Of a stretch of DNA of 64,000 bases, positions 9,210 to 17,966 are shown piece by piece. A program made the position numbers and the translations under genes. The stretch is taken from positions 620,001 through 684,000 of the forward strand of contig JACKLR010000003.1 in assembly GCA_024235795.1 (NCBI GenBank), written 5' to 3'. The first letter of the stretch is position 1. Each line of letters starts with the position of its first letter. A model generated the notes under the pieces. The model ran no database searches, was not told the origin of the DNA, and saw only the letters and a list, made by a program, of their open reading frames with translations. This DNA comes from Burkholderiales bacterium (lineage in GTDB: Bacteria > Pseudomonadota > Gammaproteobacteria > Burkholderiales > Nitrosomonadaceae).

Positions 9210-12200
9210 TCATACATGCAATTGTTGCAGATTATATGCTTTTAATTCCTGCATATTAATCATACCCACACATGCAGCTCGCGCACCCGCCAAAGTTGTA
9301 TAGTAAGTTACTCTGGCCTGAAGCGCTGCATGACGAATAGAATAAGAATCGCGTATTGCACTACGTTTATTTTTGACAGTATTAATAATCAAACTGATTT
9401 CGCCATTCTTAATCATATCCACAATATGCGGGCGCCCTTCAGCAACCTTATTGACTGCAGTCACCCGCAAGCCTGCTTCAGCCAATGTCGCAGCCGTTCC
9501 TCGTGTAGCATAAAGTGTAAACCCAAGCTTCGCAAGATCATGTGCGATTTCAATTGCATGAAATTTATCAGATTGACGAACGCTAATGAAGGCCTTGCCT
9601 GATTTGGGCAAACGGATATCTGATGCCAGTTGAGACTTAACAAATGCTTCAGCGAACGTATCACCAACACCCATTACCTCCCCTGTAGACTTCATTTCAG
9701 GGCCTAAAATCGTATCAACCCCGGGCAACTTAATAAAAGGAAAAACAGCTTCTTTGACAGAATAAAAGGAAGGTGTTATTTCCTGTGTAACACCTTGCTG
9801 CCGCAATGTCTTACCTGTCATACAGCGAGCAGATATTTTCGCCAACTGCAAACCCGTTGCCTTGGACACAAATGGCACTGTCCGGGAGGCCCTTGGATTG
9901 ACTTCCAAAACATACACATTCCCGTCCTGAATGGCAAACTGCACATTCATCAATCCCACAACATGAAGTGCGCGCGCCATCGCCGCTGTCTGACGGCGTA
10001 ATTCTTCTTGCATTGTCGGTTGCAAATTGAAAGGTGGCAATGAACAAGCAGAATCTCCTGAGTGAACGCCGGCCTCTTCGATATGCTCCATGATGCCGCC
10101 AATCAACACAGTTTCACCATCATGAATGGCGTCAATGTCAACTTCAGTTGCGTTGGTCAAAAAACGATCCAGCAAAACAGGCGAATCGTTGGATACCTTT
10201 ACTGCCTCGCGCATATACCGTTCCAGATCACCTTGTTCATGCACGATTTCCATAGCGCGACCACCCAACACATAACTCGGACGTACGACCAGAGGATAAC
10301 CTATTTCTTCAGCAGCAACCAAAGCGGCTTCAGGATTCCGGGCTGTACGATTTGGCGGTTGCTTTAACCCCAGTGCATGCAGCATTTTTTGGAAACGCTC
10401 GCGGTCCTCAGCACAATCGATCATGTCCGGACTGGTACCGATAACCGGGACACCATTTGCTTCCAGATCCCTCGCGAGTTTCAATGGTGTCTGCCCACCG
10501 TAATGCACTATCACACCTTCCGGTTTTTCAACAGCTACAATTTCCAGCACATCTTCCAGTGTCAACGGCTCGAAATATAACCGATCAGACGTATCGTAAT
10601 CGGTTGAAACCGTTTCAGGGTTGCAGTTAACCATAATGGTTTCGTAACCGTCTTCCCGCAGCGCCAGAGCAGCATGCACGCAGCAGTAATCAAATTCAAT
10701 GCCCTGACCAATCCGGTTTGGACCGCCACCCAACACCATAATTTTCTTTTTGTCACTCGGTTGCGCTTCGCACTCCTCTTCATAAGTGGAATACATATAT
10801 GCCGTACTGGTAGCAAATTCTGCAGCACAGGTATCCACACGCTTATAAACAGGCCGCAAATTAAACCGATGGCGATAAATACGCACTGCAGTTTGGTCTG
10901 TATTCAAAAGTTTTGCCAGTCTGCGATCTGAAAAGCCATTCCGTTTAAATCTTCGCAATGTCTGTTCATCCAGTGTTTCCAGCCGCTTCTTAGACAATAA
11001 TTGCTCCTGCCTAACAAGATCTTCAATTTGAGCCAGAAACCAGGGATCAATACGTGTCAGCTGAAAAACATCTGCTACAGTCAAGCCACCACGAAATGCA
11101 TCAGCAATGTACCAAATTCGTTCCGACCCAGGATTTGCCAATTCGGACTGTATTTTCTCCAGATTGTTTGTTTTCTCATCAAGACCATCAACACCGGTTT
11201 CCAAACCACGCAAAGCTTTTTGCAGCGACTCCTGGAACGTTCTGCCGATGGCCATCACTTCACCAACAGATTTCATTTGTGTTGTCAGTCGATCATTGGT
11301 TTGCGGAAATTTTTCAAATGCAAAACGTGGCACTTTGGTCACAACATAGTCGATTGTGGGCTCGAATGATGCTGGCGTTATTCCGCCGGTAATATCGTTA
11401 CCGAGTTCATTTAGGGTATAACCCACCGCAAGCTTGGCGGCAATTTTGGCAATAGGAAAGCCAGTGGCCTTCGAAGCCAGCGCTGAAGAACGGGATACAC
11501 GAGGATTCATTTCAATAACCAGCATCCGACCATCGTCCGGGTTAATCGCAAACTGCACATTCGCTCCCCCCGTTTCAACACCGATTTCACGCAATACGGC
11601 AATAGAAGCATCGCGCATCATCTGATACTCTTTATCCGTCAATGTCTGGGCAGGCGCAACAGTAATCGAATCCCCAGTGTGAATACCCATGGGATCCAGG
11701 TTTTCTATCGCACAGATGATGATACAGTTATCCTGCTTATCCCGAACAACTTCCATCTCAAATTCTTTCCAGCCGATAACAGACTCTTCAATCAACAATT
11801 CCTTGGTTGGCGAAGCGTCCAGCCCTCGCTCACAGATATCTACAAACTCTTCTCGATTATAGGCGATCCCGCCGCCGCTACCTCCCATGGTAAAAGATGG
11901 ACGAATAATGACTGGATAACCCACCATAGCTTGTACCTGCAATGCTTCTTCCATACTATGCGCCATTGCAGAACGGGCTGAATTAAGCCCAATCCGGGAC
12001 ATGGCCTGTTTGAACTTTTCTCGGTCTTCCGCTTTATCAATCGCTTCACGCGAGGCGCCAATCAATTCAACGTTATACTTGTCAAGAACACCATGCTTGA
12101 CAAGATCAAGCGCACAATTCAATGCCGTTTGCCCCCCCATAGTCGGCAACAGCGCTTCCGGTCGTTCCATTTCGATGATTCTCTCTACCATATTCCAAGT

Positions 12201-12407
12201 AATTGGCTCTATGTAGGTCGCATCCGCCATTTCCGGATCGGTCATGATTGTAGCCGGATTGGAATTAACCAAAATGATGCGATAGCCTTCTTCCCGCAAA
12301 GCTTTGCAGGCCTGCACTCCAGAGTAATCGAATTCGCACGCCTGACCAATGATAATGGGTCCAGCACCGATGATAAGAATGGATTGTATGTCGGTACGTT
12401 TAGGCAT
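9210..12407 (-). CDS. carB: Carbamoyl-phosphate synthase large subunit
   Basis: CarB makes carbamoyl phosphate from bicarbonate, ammonia (delivered by CarA) and two ATP, feeding arginine and pyrimidine synthesis. The 1065-residue protein shows the two duplicated ATP-grasp halves, each starting with a GAGPIIIGQACEFDYSG-like or GGGPNRIGQGIEFDY loop and containing RPSFTMGG or RPSYVLGG, and a C-terminal MGS-like allosteric domain (from about residue 930). Length is usual for betaproteobacteria. It lies 48 bp downstream of carA. Confidence 0.98.
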   Translation of the reverse strand: MPKRTDIQSILIIGAGPIIIGQACEFDYSGVQACKALREEGYRIILVNSNPATIMTDPEMADATYIEPITWNMVERIIEMERPEALLPTMGGQTALNCALDLVKHGVLDKYNVELIGASREAIDKAEDREKFKQAMSRIGLNSARSAMAHSMEEALQVQAMVGYPVIIRPSFTMGGSGGGIAYNREEFVDICERGLDASPTKELLIEESVIGWKEFEMEVVRDKQDNCIIICAIENLDPMGIHTGDSITVAPAQTLTDKEYQMMRDASIAVLREIGVETGGANVQFAINPDDGRMLVIEMNPRVSRSSALASKATGFPIAKIAAKLAVGYTLNELGNDITGGITPASFEPTIDYVVTKVPRFAFEKFPQTNDRLTTQMKSVGEVMAIGRTFQESLQKALRGLETGVDGLDEKTNNLEKIQSELANPGSERIWYIADAFRGGLTVADVFQLTRIDPWFLAQIEDLVRQEQLLSKKRLETLDEQTLRRFKRNGFSDRRLAKLLNTDQTAVRIYRHRFNLRPVYKRVDTCAAEFATSTAYMYSTYEEECEAQPSDKKKIMVLGGGPNRIGQGIEFDYCCVHAALALREDGYETIMVNCNPETVSTDYDTSDRLYFEPLTLEDVLEIVAVEKPEGVIVHYGGQTPLKLARDLEANGVPVIGTSPDMIDCAEDRERFQKMLHALGLKQPPNRTARNPEAALVAAEEIGYPLVVRPSYVLGGRAMEIVHEQGDLERYMREAVKVSNDSPVLLDRFLTNATEVDIDAIHDGETVLIGGIMEHIEEAGVHSGDSACSLPPFNLQPTMQEELRRQTAAMARALHVVGLMNVQFAIQDGNVYVLEVNPRASRTVPFVSKATGLQLAKISARCMTGKTLRQQGVTQEITPSFYSVKEAVFPFIKLPGVDTILGPEMKSTGEVMGVGDTFAEAFVKSQLASDIRLPKSGKAFISVRQSDKFHAIEIAHDLAKLGFTLYATRGTAATLAEAGLRVTAVNKVAEGRPHIVDMIKNGEISLIINTVKNKRSAIRDSYSIRHAALQARVTYYTTLAGARAACVGMINMQELKAYNLQQLHV

Positions 12408-12455
12408 TTTCTGATAATGTTTTGATTTTATTATTATGTGAATAGATGAACAGCA

Positions 12456-13598
12456 TTAATTTCTAGTGTTTTGCATCATTTCAATAAAGCGATCAAAAAG
12501 ATAGTCGGCCTCGTGCGGACCCGGACTTGCTTCGGGATGACCCTGAAAACAAAAAGCAGGCCTATCTAGCAACTCGAATCCTTGCAGGCTACCATCGAAG
12601 AGTGAAACATGCGTAACACGTATGTTATCGGGCAAGGTATTCGCATCTACTGCAAAACCATGATTCTGACTGGTAATAAAAACTTTTTTACTGTTAACTT
12701 CCTGCACCGGATGATTCGCGCCATGATGGCCGAATTTCATTTTGAGCGTCAGCGCACCGCTCGCCAACGCCAGCAACTGGTGTCCAAGGCAAATGCCAAA
12801 AATCGGTATGTTTTTTTCCAACAATATGCGTGTTGCCTTTATCGCATAGTCACAAGGTTCAGGATCGCCCGGACCATTTGACAAAAACACACCATCAGGC
12901 CGTAAGGCAAGAATATCCTCAGCTGATGTCTGTGCCGGCATCACCGTTATTTTGCAGCCACGCTGCGCTAGTTTCCGCAAGATAGTGCGTTTAATGCCAA
13001 AATCAAATGCCGTCACATGGAAACGTGCATTTTCCCGCTTCTGATAGCCTGATTCCAGCGACCACTCACCCTCATCCCAGATATAGGGTTTCCTACAAGA
13101 TACAATCTTTGCCAAATCCATTCCTGCCAATCCAGGATATGCACGTGCATATTCAATTGCCTGCTCCTGATCAATCTGACCGGCCATGATGCAGCCCGAT
13201 TGCGCACCTTTTTCGCGCAGAATACGCGTCAATTTCCGGGTATCTATCTCAGCAATGGCAACCACCTGTTGGTCTGCCAGGAAATCCGTCAATGATTTCC
13301 TCTTGCGCCAACTACTTGCTATCAAAGGCAAGTCACGAATCACTAGCCCGGCCGCATAGACCTTATCGACATTGCCCGACTCAAAATCTTCCAGATTAGT
13401 TCCAGTGTTGCCAATATGCGGATAAGTCAATGTGATAATCTGCTGACAATAAGAAGGATCGGTGAGTATTTCTTGATAGCCGGTCATTGCAGTGTTAAAC
13501 GCAACTTCACCCGTCGTGACACCTTCAATACCTATAGAAACGCCATAAAAAACAGTTCCATCTGCAAGTGCAAGAATGGCGGGCGGGCGTTGCAACAC
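12456..13598 (-). CDS. carA: Carbamoyl-phosphate synthase small subunit
   Basis: CarA is the glutaminase subunit that hydrolyses glutamine and passes ammonia to CarB. The 380-residue protein has the N-terminal small-subunit domain (LADGTVFYG, GEVAFNTAMTGYQE) and the class I amidotransferase domain with FLSNGPGDPEPC, the nucleophile elbow FGICLGHQ and the FCFQGHPEASPGP catalytic His/Glu segment. I use the GTG at 13598, 6 bp after AAGGAG; a TTG one codon later is an alternative. Confidence 0.97.
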   Translation of the reverse strand: MLQRPPAILALADGTVFYGVSIGIEGVTTGEVAFNTAMTGYQEILTDPSYCQQIITLTYPHIGNTGTNLEDFESGNVDKVYAAGLVIRDLPLIASSWRKRKSLTDFLADQQVVAIAEIDTRKLTRILREKGAQSGCIMAGQIDQEQAIEYARAYPGLAGMDLAKIVSCRKPYIWDEGEWSLESGYQKRENARFHVTAFDFGIKRTILRKLAQRGCKITVMPAQTSAEDILALRPDGVFLSNGPGDPEPCDYAIKATRILLEKNIPIFGICLGHQLLALASGALTLKMKFGHHGANHPVQEVNSKKVFITSQNHGFAVDANTLPDNIRVTHVSLFDGSLQGFELLDRPAFCFQGHPEASPGPHEADYLFDRFIEMMQNTRN

Positions 13599-13752
13599 AA
13601 AGAGCTCCTTGGGTATTGATTCGATTTAGGGAATCGGGCATTAAAAAACTGAATTGCCCGCTTTTTGAGAAAGAAATTATACGTGAAAACGTTTTGAGTT
13701 TCTATGCAAAAACATCATATAACACGCTTCGATCTGATATATTGTTTGCGTT

Positions 13753-14508
13753 ATGGAACACGCGCACTTACATTTCCATGCAGACCTCAAAGACTTTATT
13801 GTGCCGCTTGAGCGGCATAAAATAATTGTTCATGATTTTAACCGCAAGGCATCCATCAAAGATGTAATTGAATCCTATAATGTCCCGCACACTGAAATTG
13901 ATTTGATACTCGTTAACGACATTTCGGTCGGTTTTGACTATATTGTTCAAAATGGTGACGATATCCATGTCCATCCACTCTATCCAAGATCCCAAAAATT
14001 CCGGGCCAGACCAATATTGCATTTGTCTCCACCGATATCAGGCAAACCCAAATTTATTATCGATGTTAATCTGGGCAGGCTGGCGCGATATATGAGACTG
14101 CTTGGTTTTGATTGCCTGTACTGTAATCATTTTGATGATAAAACTATCGCTGAAATTTCCAGTAAAACCCAACGTATCGTATTAACCCGGGACCGCAAGT
14201 TATTAAAAAGAAAAGTTATCACTTACGGCTATTTTGTACGTGCGGAATTTCCTAAAATCCAAGTTAAGGAAGTTTTGATTAAATTTAATTTACATCCATT
14301 GATAAAACCACTGACACGCTGCACATATTGCAATGGAAAATTGATACAAACCGAAAAACGATACATTGAACACCGCCTGCCACCTTTGACCAAAAAACAC
14401 TATGACAAATTCCTGACCTGCTCTGATTGTGATCAGATTTATTGGCAAGGCAGTCATAGTTCTCGCGTCGAGAAATTAATTAAGGAATTTTCCGGGGACA
14501 GTCAATAA
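13753..14508 (+). CDS. Mut7-C RNase-fold protein with N-terminal ubiquitin-like domain
   Basis: The 251-residue protein appears to combine a beta-grasp (ubiquitin-like, Mut7-C ubiquitin type) domain at residues 1 to about 85 with a PIN-like Mut7-C RNase domain (about 95-245). The second part has FIIDVNLGRLARYMRLLGFD, a conserved first acidic residue, VLTRDRKLLKR, and a zinc ribbon CTYC...CSDC near the C-terminus. Proteins of this two-domain type are thought to be RNases, but a substrate is not known to me. ATG start; it diverges from carA and converges with the Rh50 gene. Confidence 0.85.
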   Translation: MEHAHLHFHADLKDFIVPLERHKIIVHDFNRKASIKDVIESYNVPHTEIDLILVNDISVGFDYIVQNGDDIHVHPLYPRSQKFRARPILHLSPPISGKPKFIIDVNLGRLARYMRLLGFDCLYCNHFDDKTIAEISSKTQRIVLTRDRKLLKRKVITYGYFVRAEFPKIQVKEVLIKFNLHPLIKPLTRCTYCNGKLIQTEKRYIEHRLPPLTKKHYDKFLTCSDCDQIYWQGSHSSRVEKLIKEFSGDSQ

Positions 14509-14540
14509 GTATTCTTATCGCCATTCGATTTAATTACCCC

Positions 14541-14561
14541 CCCGTCTTAAGTTAAGATGGG
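14541..14561. terminator. Hairpin between convergent genes
   Basis: Stem CCCGTCTTA (14541-14549) and TAAGATGGG (14553-14561) with a 3-nt loop sits between the converging Mut7-C and Rh50 genes. Neither side has a clear T run, so efficiency is uncertain. Confidence 0.5.
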
Positions 14562-14584
14562 AGGGCGGTGCTAATAGAAAGAAT

Positions 14585-15955
14585 CTAGGATTCGGGTTTA
14601 TGTTGCATCGATCCCGATTGAATTGCTTTTATCTCATTTTCCAGTGACTTGATATGTAACTCCAATTCGGCCACCATATCTCTACCCACTGGTGCTTTAG
14701 ATTCAGACTGTTGCGCGAGCATAGCCAATTTGCTTTCAAGAGACTCAATACGTGCTTGCAATTGCTCTGTTTGCTGCTCACTTTCCGGTCCCGCCATGTG
14801 GGTAAATTCAACACTATCTTCATATGGCTCTCGTGTTGTTCCGGTAATTTTTATGATGATACCGGCCACAAGCCCACCCACGATAGCGATGCACAGTGTA
14901 ATACCGATACCGGTTAATTGCGCCGTGGCAATTCCAGGCACAACCAACAACGCACTGAATCCACCTAAAAGTCCGGGCATGCCATGTAGGTTATGCACAC
15001 CACAGGTATCAATAAGCTTGAATTTACTTTCCAACTTGGGCAGCAAGAAAACATAACCCAGAACAGAAATTGCACCCGCCAACAAGCCGATGCCAAACGC
15101 GCCCGCAGGAGATACAACATCGCACACCGATCCAATACCCACACCGCCAGCCAGCGCAGCGTTGGCCATATCAACCATCGACGTTTTACCACCGTTCAGT
15201 TTGTAACTTAAAAAATAAGTCGCAATCGTCGCGCCAGACAACGCCAATAAAGTATTGGCAACAGTCTGCGGCATGTCTTCAAGGGGCGCGAGTGCTGTTG
15301 CAAAACTTGGCCAGAAAAGCCATAACACCATTGAGCCTAGCATTGCAAAACGGTCCGAAGTATGGTCAGATTCAATCGGTTTGCTGCGCTGATATTCTGT
15401 TGTCAAAACAATCGACATGGCCAAACCGAAATAAGCGCCGAATGCGTGAATCACCACAGACCCCGCCGTATCCTGAAAGCCGGTCGTTAAGCCAAGCGCA
15501 TCATCCAAAACAATCCACTCATTAAGCAAATAAAGCGGCACTAATAAAAGCGCCAATAAGGCATATTGAAATACGCGTAGCCGACCAAGTACCGCACCCA
15601 TGGCTATAAGCGCGGTGGCAACCGATAATTCGGCAAACAATATCGCATCCAGCGTATGCGGGTCTAAATGATGTCCGAAAATGCCATTGGCACGCAACAA
15701 AATATAAAGTGGCAATCCAACAGCAACAACCAGATAAGTACCCGTCACCGCACCAAAACCATAGCGACGCACAAAAACCATCAAAAAACCGAAACCGACC
15801 AGCAACATCGCCAGAATATGAATGATGTAATTATATTGCGCAACAGTACGCGCTTCACTCGTGACCGAGGCTGCTTCTGCACTTGCCCAACCACTGAAAC
15901 CCAGGAGAAACAAACTCACTGTTCCCAGCAATACCAAGCTAAAGCCCTTTTTCAT
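14585..15955 (-). CDS. rh50: Rh50-type ammonia/ammonium channel
   Basis: A polytopic inner-membrane channel of the Amt/Mep/Rh superfamily that conducts ammonia. Rh rather than Amt type is indicated by the motif DTAGS followed by HAFGAYFGL (about residues 162-177, first pore His about 170) and by GVHNLHGMPGLLGG (second pore His about 324). The 456-residue protein has a signal peptide (ending about ASAEA), about eleven membrane segments and, after the last helix (about residue 372), a charged tail with a heptad-like coiled coil (about 393-448). The structurally studied Rh50 of Nitrosomonas europaea is of this type. ATG start. It is monocistronic in appearance. Confidence 0.92.
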   Translation of the reverse strand: MKKGFSLVLLGTVSLFLLGFSGWASAEAASVTSEARTVAQYNYIIHILAMLLVGFGFLMVFVRRYGFGAVTGTYLVVAVGLPLYILLRANGIFGHHLDPHTLDAILFAELSVATALIAMGAVLGRLRVFQYALLALLLVPLYLLNEWIVLDDALGLTTGFQDTAGSVVIHAFGAYFGLAMSIVLTTEYQRSKPIESDHTSDRFAMLGSMVLWLFWPSFATALAPLEDMPQTVANTLLALSGATIATYFLSYKLNGGKTSMVDMANAALAGGVGIGSVCDVVSPAGAFGIGLLAGAISVLGYVFLLPKLESKFKLIDTCGVHNLHGMPGLLGGFSALLVVPGIATAQLTGIGITLCIAIVGGLVAGIIIKITGTTREPYEDSVEFTHMAGPESEQQTEQLQARIESLESKLAMLAQQSESKAPVGRDMVAELELHIKSLENEIKAIQSGSMQHKPES

Positions 15956-16368
15956 ATTATTAATCCTTATGTAATTAATATCTTGGGGTTATTTATGGAA
16001 ACTCCTTGGGGAAAAATTAAATTCTTTGCAAACAGGTTATTCCCCACCCAGAGTGTGACTCCTAATCACCTTAAACACAATAGGGTTTTAAAATAAGTTT
16101 GCTTGATAAACCGGAATAGTGTCAAAAACACGAGATCATTCGGGCCAACCATGCTATTATCTTAGCCCAATGTCAATGCAAGAATCACATTGAATTTATT
16201 AGAATTAATGCTAGAAAAGGTTAGTTAAATGCTGATTCAACTACAAGTCTACAGATGTGTAGACATGGATTTACGGCTAGATTGTGTACGAAAAAAATTA
16301 AACGAACACAATCTAACCTTTTTCAGTTTTTATCACACTTTTTTCCTAAACAGCCAAATTAAAGAATT
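15956..16368. other. Intergenic region upstream of the Rh50 gene
   Basis: AT-rich region of about 410 bp that must contain the minus-strand promoter of the Rh50 gene. A TTGACA-like box occurs at about 16118-16123 on the minus strand but without a well-placed -10. A plus-strand 63-codon frame at 16229 is not convincing. I see no other gene. Confidence 0.4.
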
Positions 16369-16391
16369 CAGGCCAGAAAAAGAATGGCCTG
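16369..16391 (-). terminator. Hairpin downstream of the small acidic gene
   Basis: Stem CAGGCCA (16369-16375) and TGGCCTG (16385-16391) with a 9-nt loop lies about 50 bp after the stop of the small acidic gene. The following T content is modest, so this is a possible terminator only. Confidence 0.4.
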
Positions 16392-16439
16392 CACACAGAC
16401 ACAGGAGGATACTCGACTGAATGTATTTTAGAAAAAAGT

Positions 16440-16610
16440 TCAAAACATTTCTGTCAGCTCGCGCTGAAATTCAGATTCATCAAAAAAATCCAAGTCATCC
16501 TCGACAAACTCCATTTCATCGATAATTTCTACGACACGGCTTTCAGCGATCATGTCATCGGTTACGTCATCGAAATCATCCAAATCGTCTACAGAAAATT
16601 CCCTATCCAT
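16440..16610 (-). CDS. Small very acidic protein (56 residues, unknown)
   Basis: A 56-codon frame starts with ATG at 16610, preceded by GGAGG at good spacing, and ends TGA at 16440. The product is extremely acidic, with a run of Asp/Glu pairs (VDDLDDFDDVTDDM near the start, EFVEDDLDFFDE in the middle) and no basic cluster, signal peptide or membrane helix. Strong acidity could mean a nucleic-acid mimic, a chaperone-like or metal-binding peptide, but nothing identifies a function. It sits in an accessory stretch. A CRP-like palindrome is about 90 bp upstream. Confidence 0.6.
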   Translation of the reverse strand: MDREFSVDDLDDFDDVTDDMIAESRVVEIIDEMEFVEDDLDFFDESEFQRELTEMF

Positions 16611-16651
16611 CACAGTATTCCTCCATAAAGAAAGATTAACGGGAAATCACA

Positions 16652-16936
16652 TTAAACATCATGCAGCGTATCAACAAAAGCAAAGACAATTTGTGATTTA
16701 TCCCACAATTCTATGTTTTTAAGAAAACAAGCAAGCAATTTCTCAAACGGAAAAAAATCAGAATAGTTCAATTTTTGTAAAAATAGGCTTATTTTGCAAT
16801 CACTTGGCTCGTCTCTATCAGGCCGCAGATTTTGAAACAAGTTAAGCAAAAATATACTTCCATGAAAAAATTTAACAAAACAGACTGCCATACCCTGGAA
16901 AATCCGTCTAGGATGGCGTTCACCACACCAAAACAC
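16652..16936 (-). CDS. Hypothetical protein, doubtful
   Basis: A frame of 94 codons opens at a GTG (16936); an internal ATG at residue 16 (MAVCFVKFFHG) is an alternative start. There is no good ribosome site before either. The product is rich in Phe/Leu/Lys and Cys and matches nothing I know. It lies 41 bp upstream of the small acidic gene in the same orientation, so it could be a first cistron or chance AT-rich sequence forming that gene's promoter region. Confidence 0.25.
   Translation of the reverse strand: MFWCGERHPRRIFQGMAVCFVKFFHGSIFLLNLFQNLRPDRDEPSDCKISLFLQKLNYSDFFPFEKLLACFLKNIELWDKSQIVFAFVDTLHDV
16691..16708. promoter_or_regulatory. CRP-like palindrome (one mismatch)
   Basis: The sequence TGTGA-TTTATC-CCACA (16692-16707) fits the CRP half-site spacing with one mismatch and is centred about 90 bp upstream of the ATG of the small acidic gene. 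It also lies within the doubtful 94-codon frame. Single sites like this arise by chance, so confidence is low. Confidence 0.3.
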
Positions 16937-17099
16937 TCAGCATGTAATAAGCTATATGTGACCTAACCCGCTAACTGGAAATCAGACATCTGTCCTGGGT
17001 TATGTTCGCAGGCTCCGAGGTTAAACAGGAATCCATCTGCGACTTCCTTCAACCACTTCACATTGCAAAACAATTCTTCCACAAATTCTGAAATTTGTT

Positions 17100-17430
17100 T
17101 CGAGACACGAATTCAGTCTTTAGCTAACTGTCATAATTCAGGGTGGCTTTCGAACTACAACCCGATGGTCACAGTTTGTCTGTCACCATAGCGATTGCAC
17201 AGTTTTCCAGTCGTATCAGCATTCGCGATATTGTTGGCAACGTGAGCGAACAAGCTCACCGTCTTTATTATATTATCTTGGCAGCGCAAACGACACGCGC
17301 TAACCTTGCCCGCATGAACGAGCGCAAACCCGATAGCTTGTGTGAAGCATTGTTTAAAAAACGTGATCTCATGACACTGCTGCGAGGCGTGGCAATCCAC
17401 CCACTAATCGTTACGAAAATGTTAATCAGC
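17100..17430 (+). pseudogene. Remnant of an IS4-family transposase (DUF4372 domain)
   Basis: A frame gives SIRDIVGNVSEQAHRLYYI followed by TRANLARMNERKPDSLCEALF, which matches the N-terminal DUF4372 region of IS4-type transposases as I remember it (LRDIVGNLSAQAHRLYHLG, SRSNLARVNEKKP). The preceding part (about 17130-17200) continues the similarity only in another frame, and the catalytic DDE region is missing. The surrounding gap contains no terminal inverted repeats that I could pair. It is a decayed fragment at the left boundary of the glycan-modification genes. Confidence 0.65.
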
Positions 17431-17508
17431 CAACGCTGTATTGATAGAAAGTTAATTGGACAGCAGTGTAGTTATATAGAAAAAGTGAGGGTTATAATAG
17501 TCTCTTGA

Positions 17509-17957
17509 ATGTAAGATGTTATTGGAGTTCGCGCGTATCTCGCGGTAAAAATAAATTCCGATATAGTTCTTGCCGTATTTAATGGCATTAAAATATTTGG
17601 AGTTTTACAAAAGACGACTTGCAAAGTTGAACACCGTCTCAGCTAATTCCAGGTTGCATTCAAAGGAATCTGACCAGTATCGGCAGAAACAACCGAATGA
17701 ACGACTCTGAAACTATGGTAATTCATCAAACAATATAATCCTATTTCTGCTAGTCTAGAACCAAAACATCATCAAAGAAGATTTACAATAAAAGAGTCTA
17801 GTGATTTAGGGTATTAGAAGTGGTTGGATATTAGACCAAAAATCACGAGAGCTATACTTAAAAAATTGACTAACAAGGCACTTGTGTGAAAGCAAACTAC
17901 AATACACTTCGTTTGCGCATCATAGTTTCAATATTAAACAGCATATAAAGCGAGGAA
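17509..17957. other. AT-rich intergenic region
   Basis: About 450 bp between the transposase remnant and the sulfotransferase gene. It has many stops in all frames and no recognisable gene; part may be further insertion-sequence debris. The promoter of the sulfotransferase is expected near its 3' end. Confidence 0.4.
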
Positions 17958-17966
17958 TTGAGAAAC

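Noticed and set aside
16229..16420. Plus-strand 63-codon frame
   Set aside because: AAAGG upstream is weak, the product has no recognisable features, and the downstream half overlaps a hairpin that probably belongs to the opposite strand.
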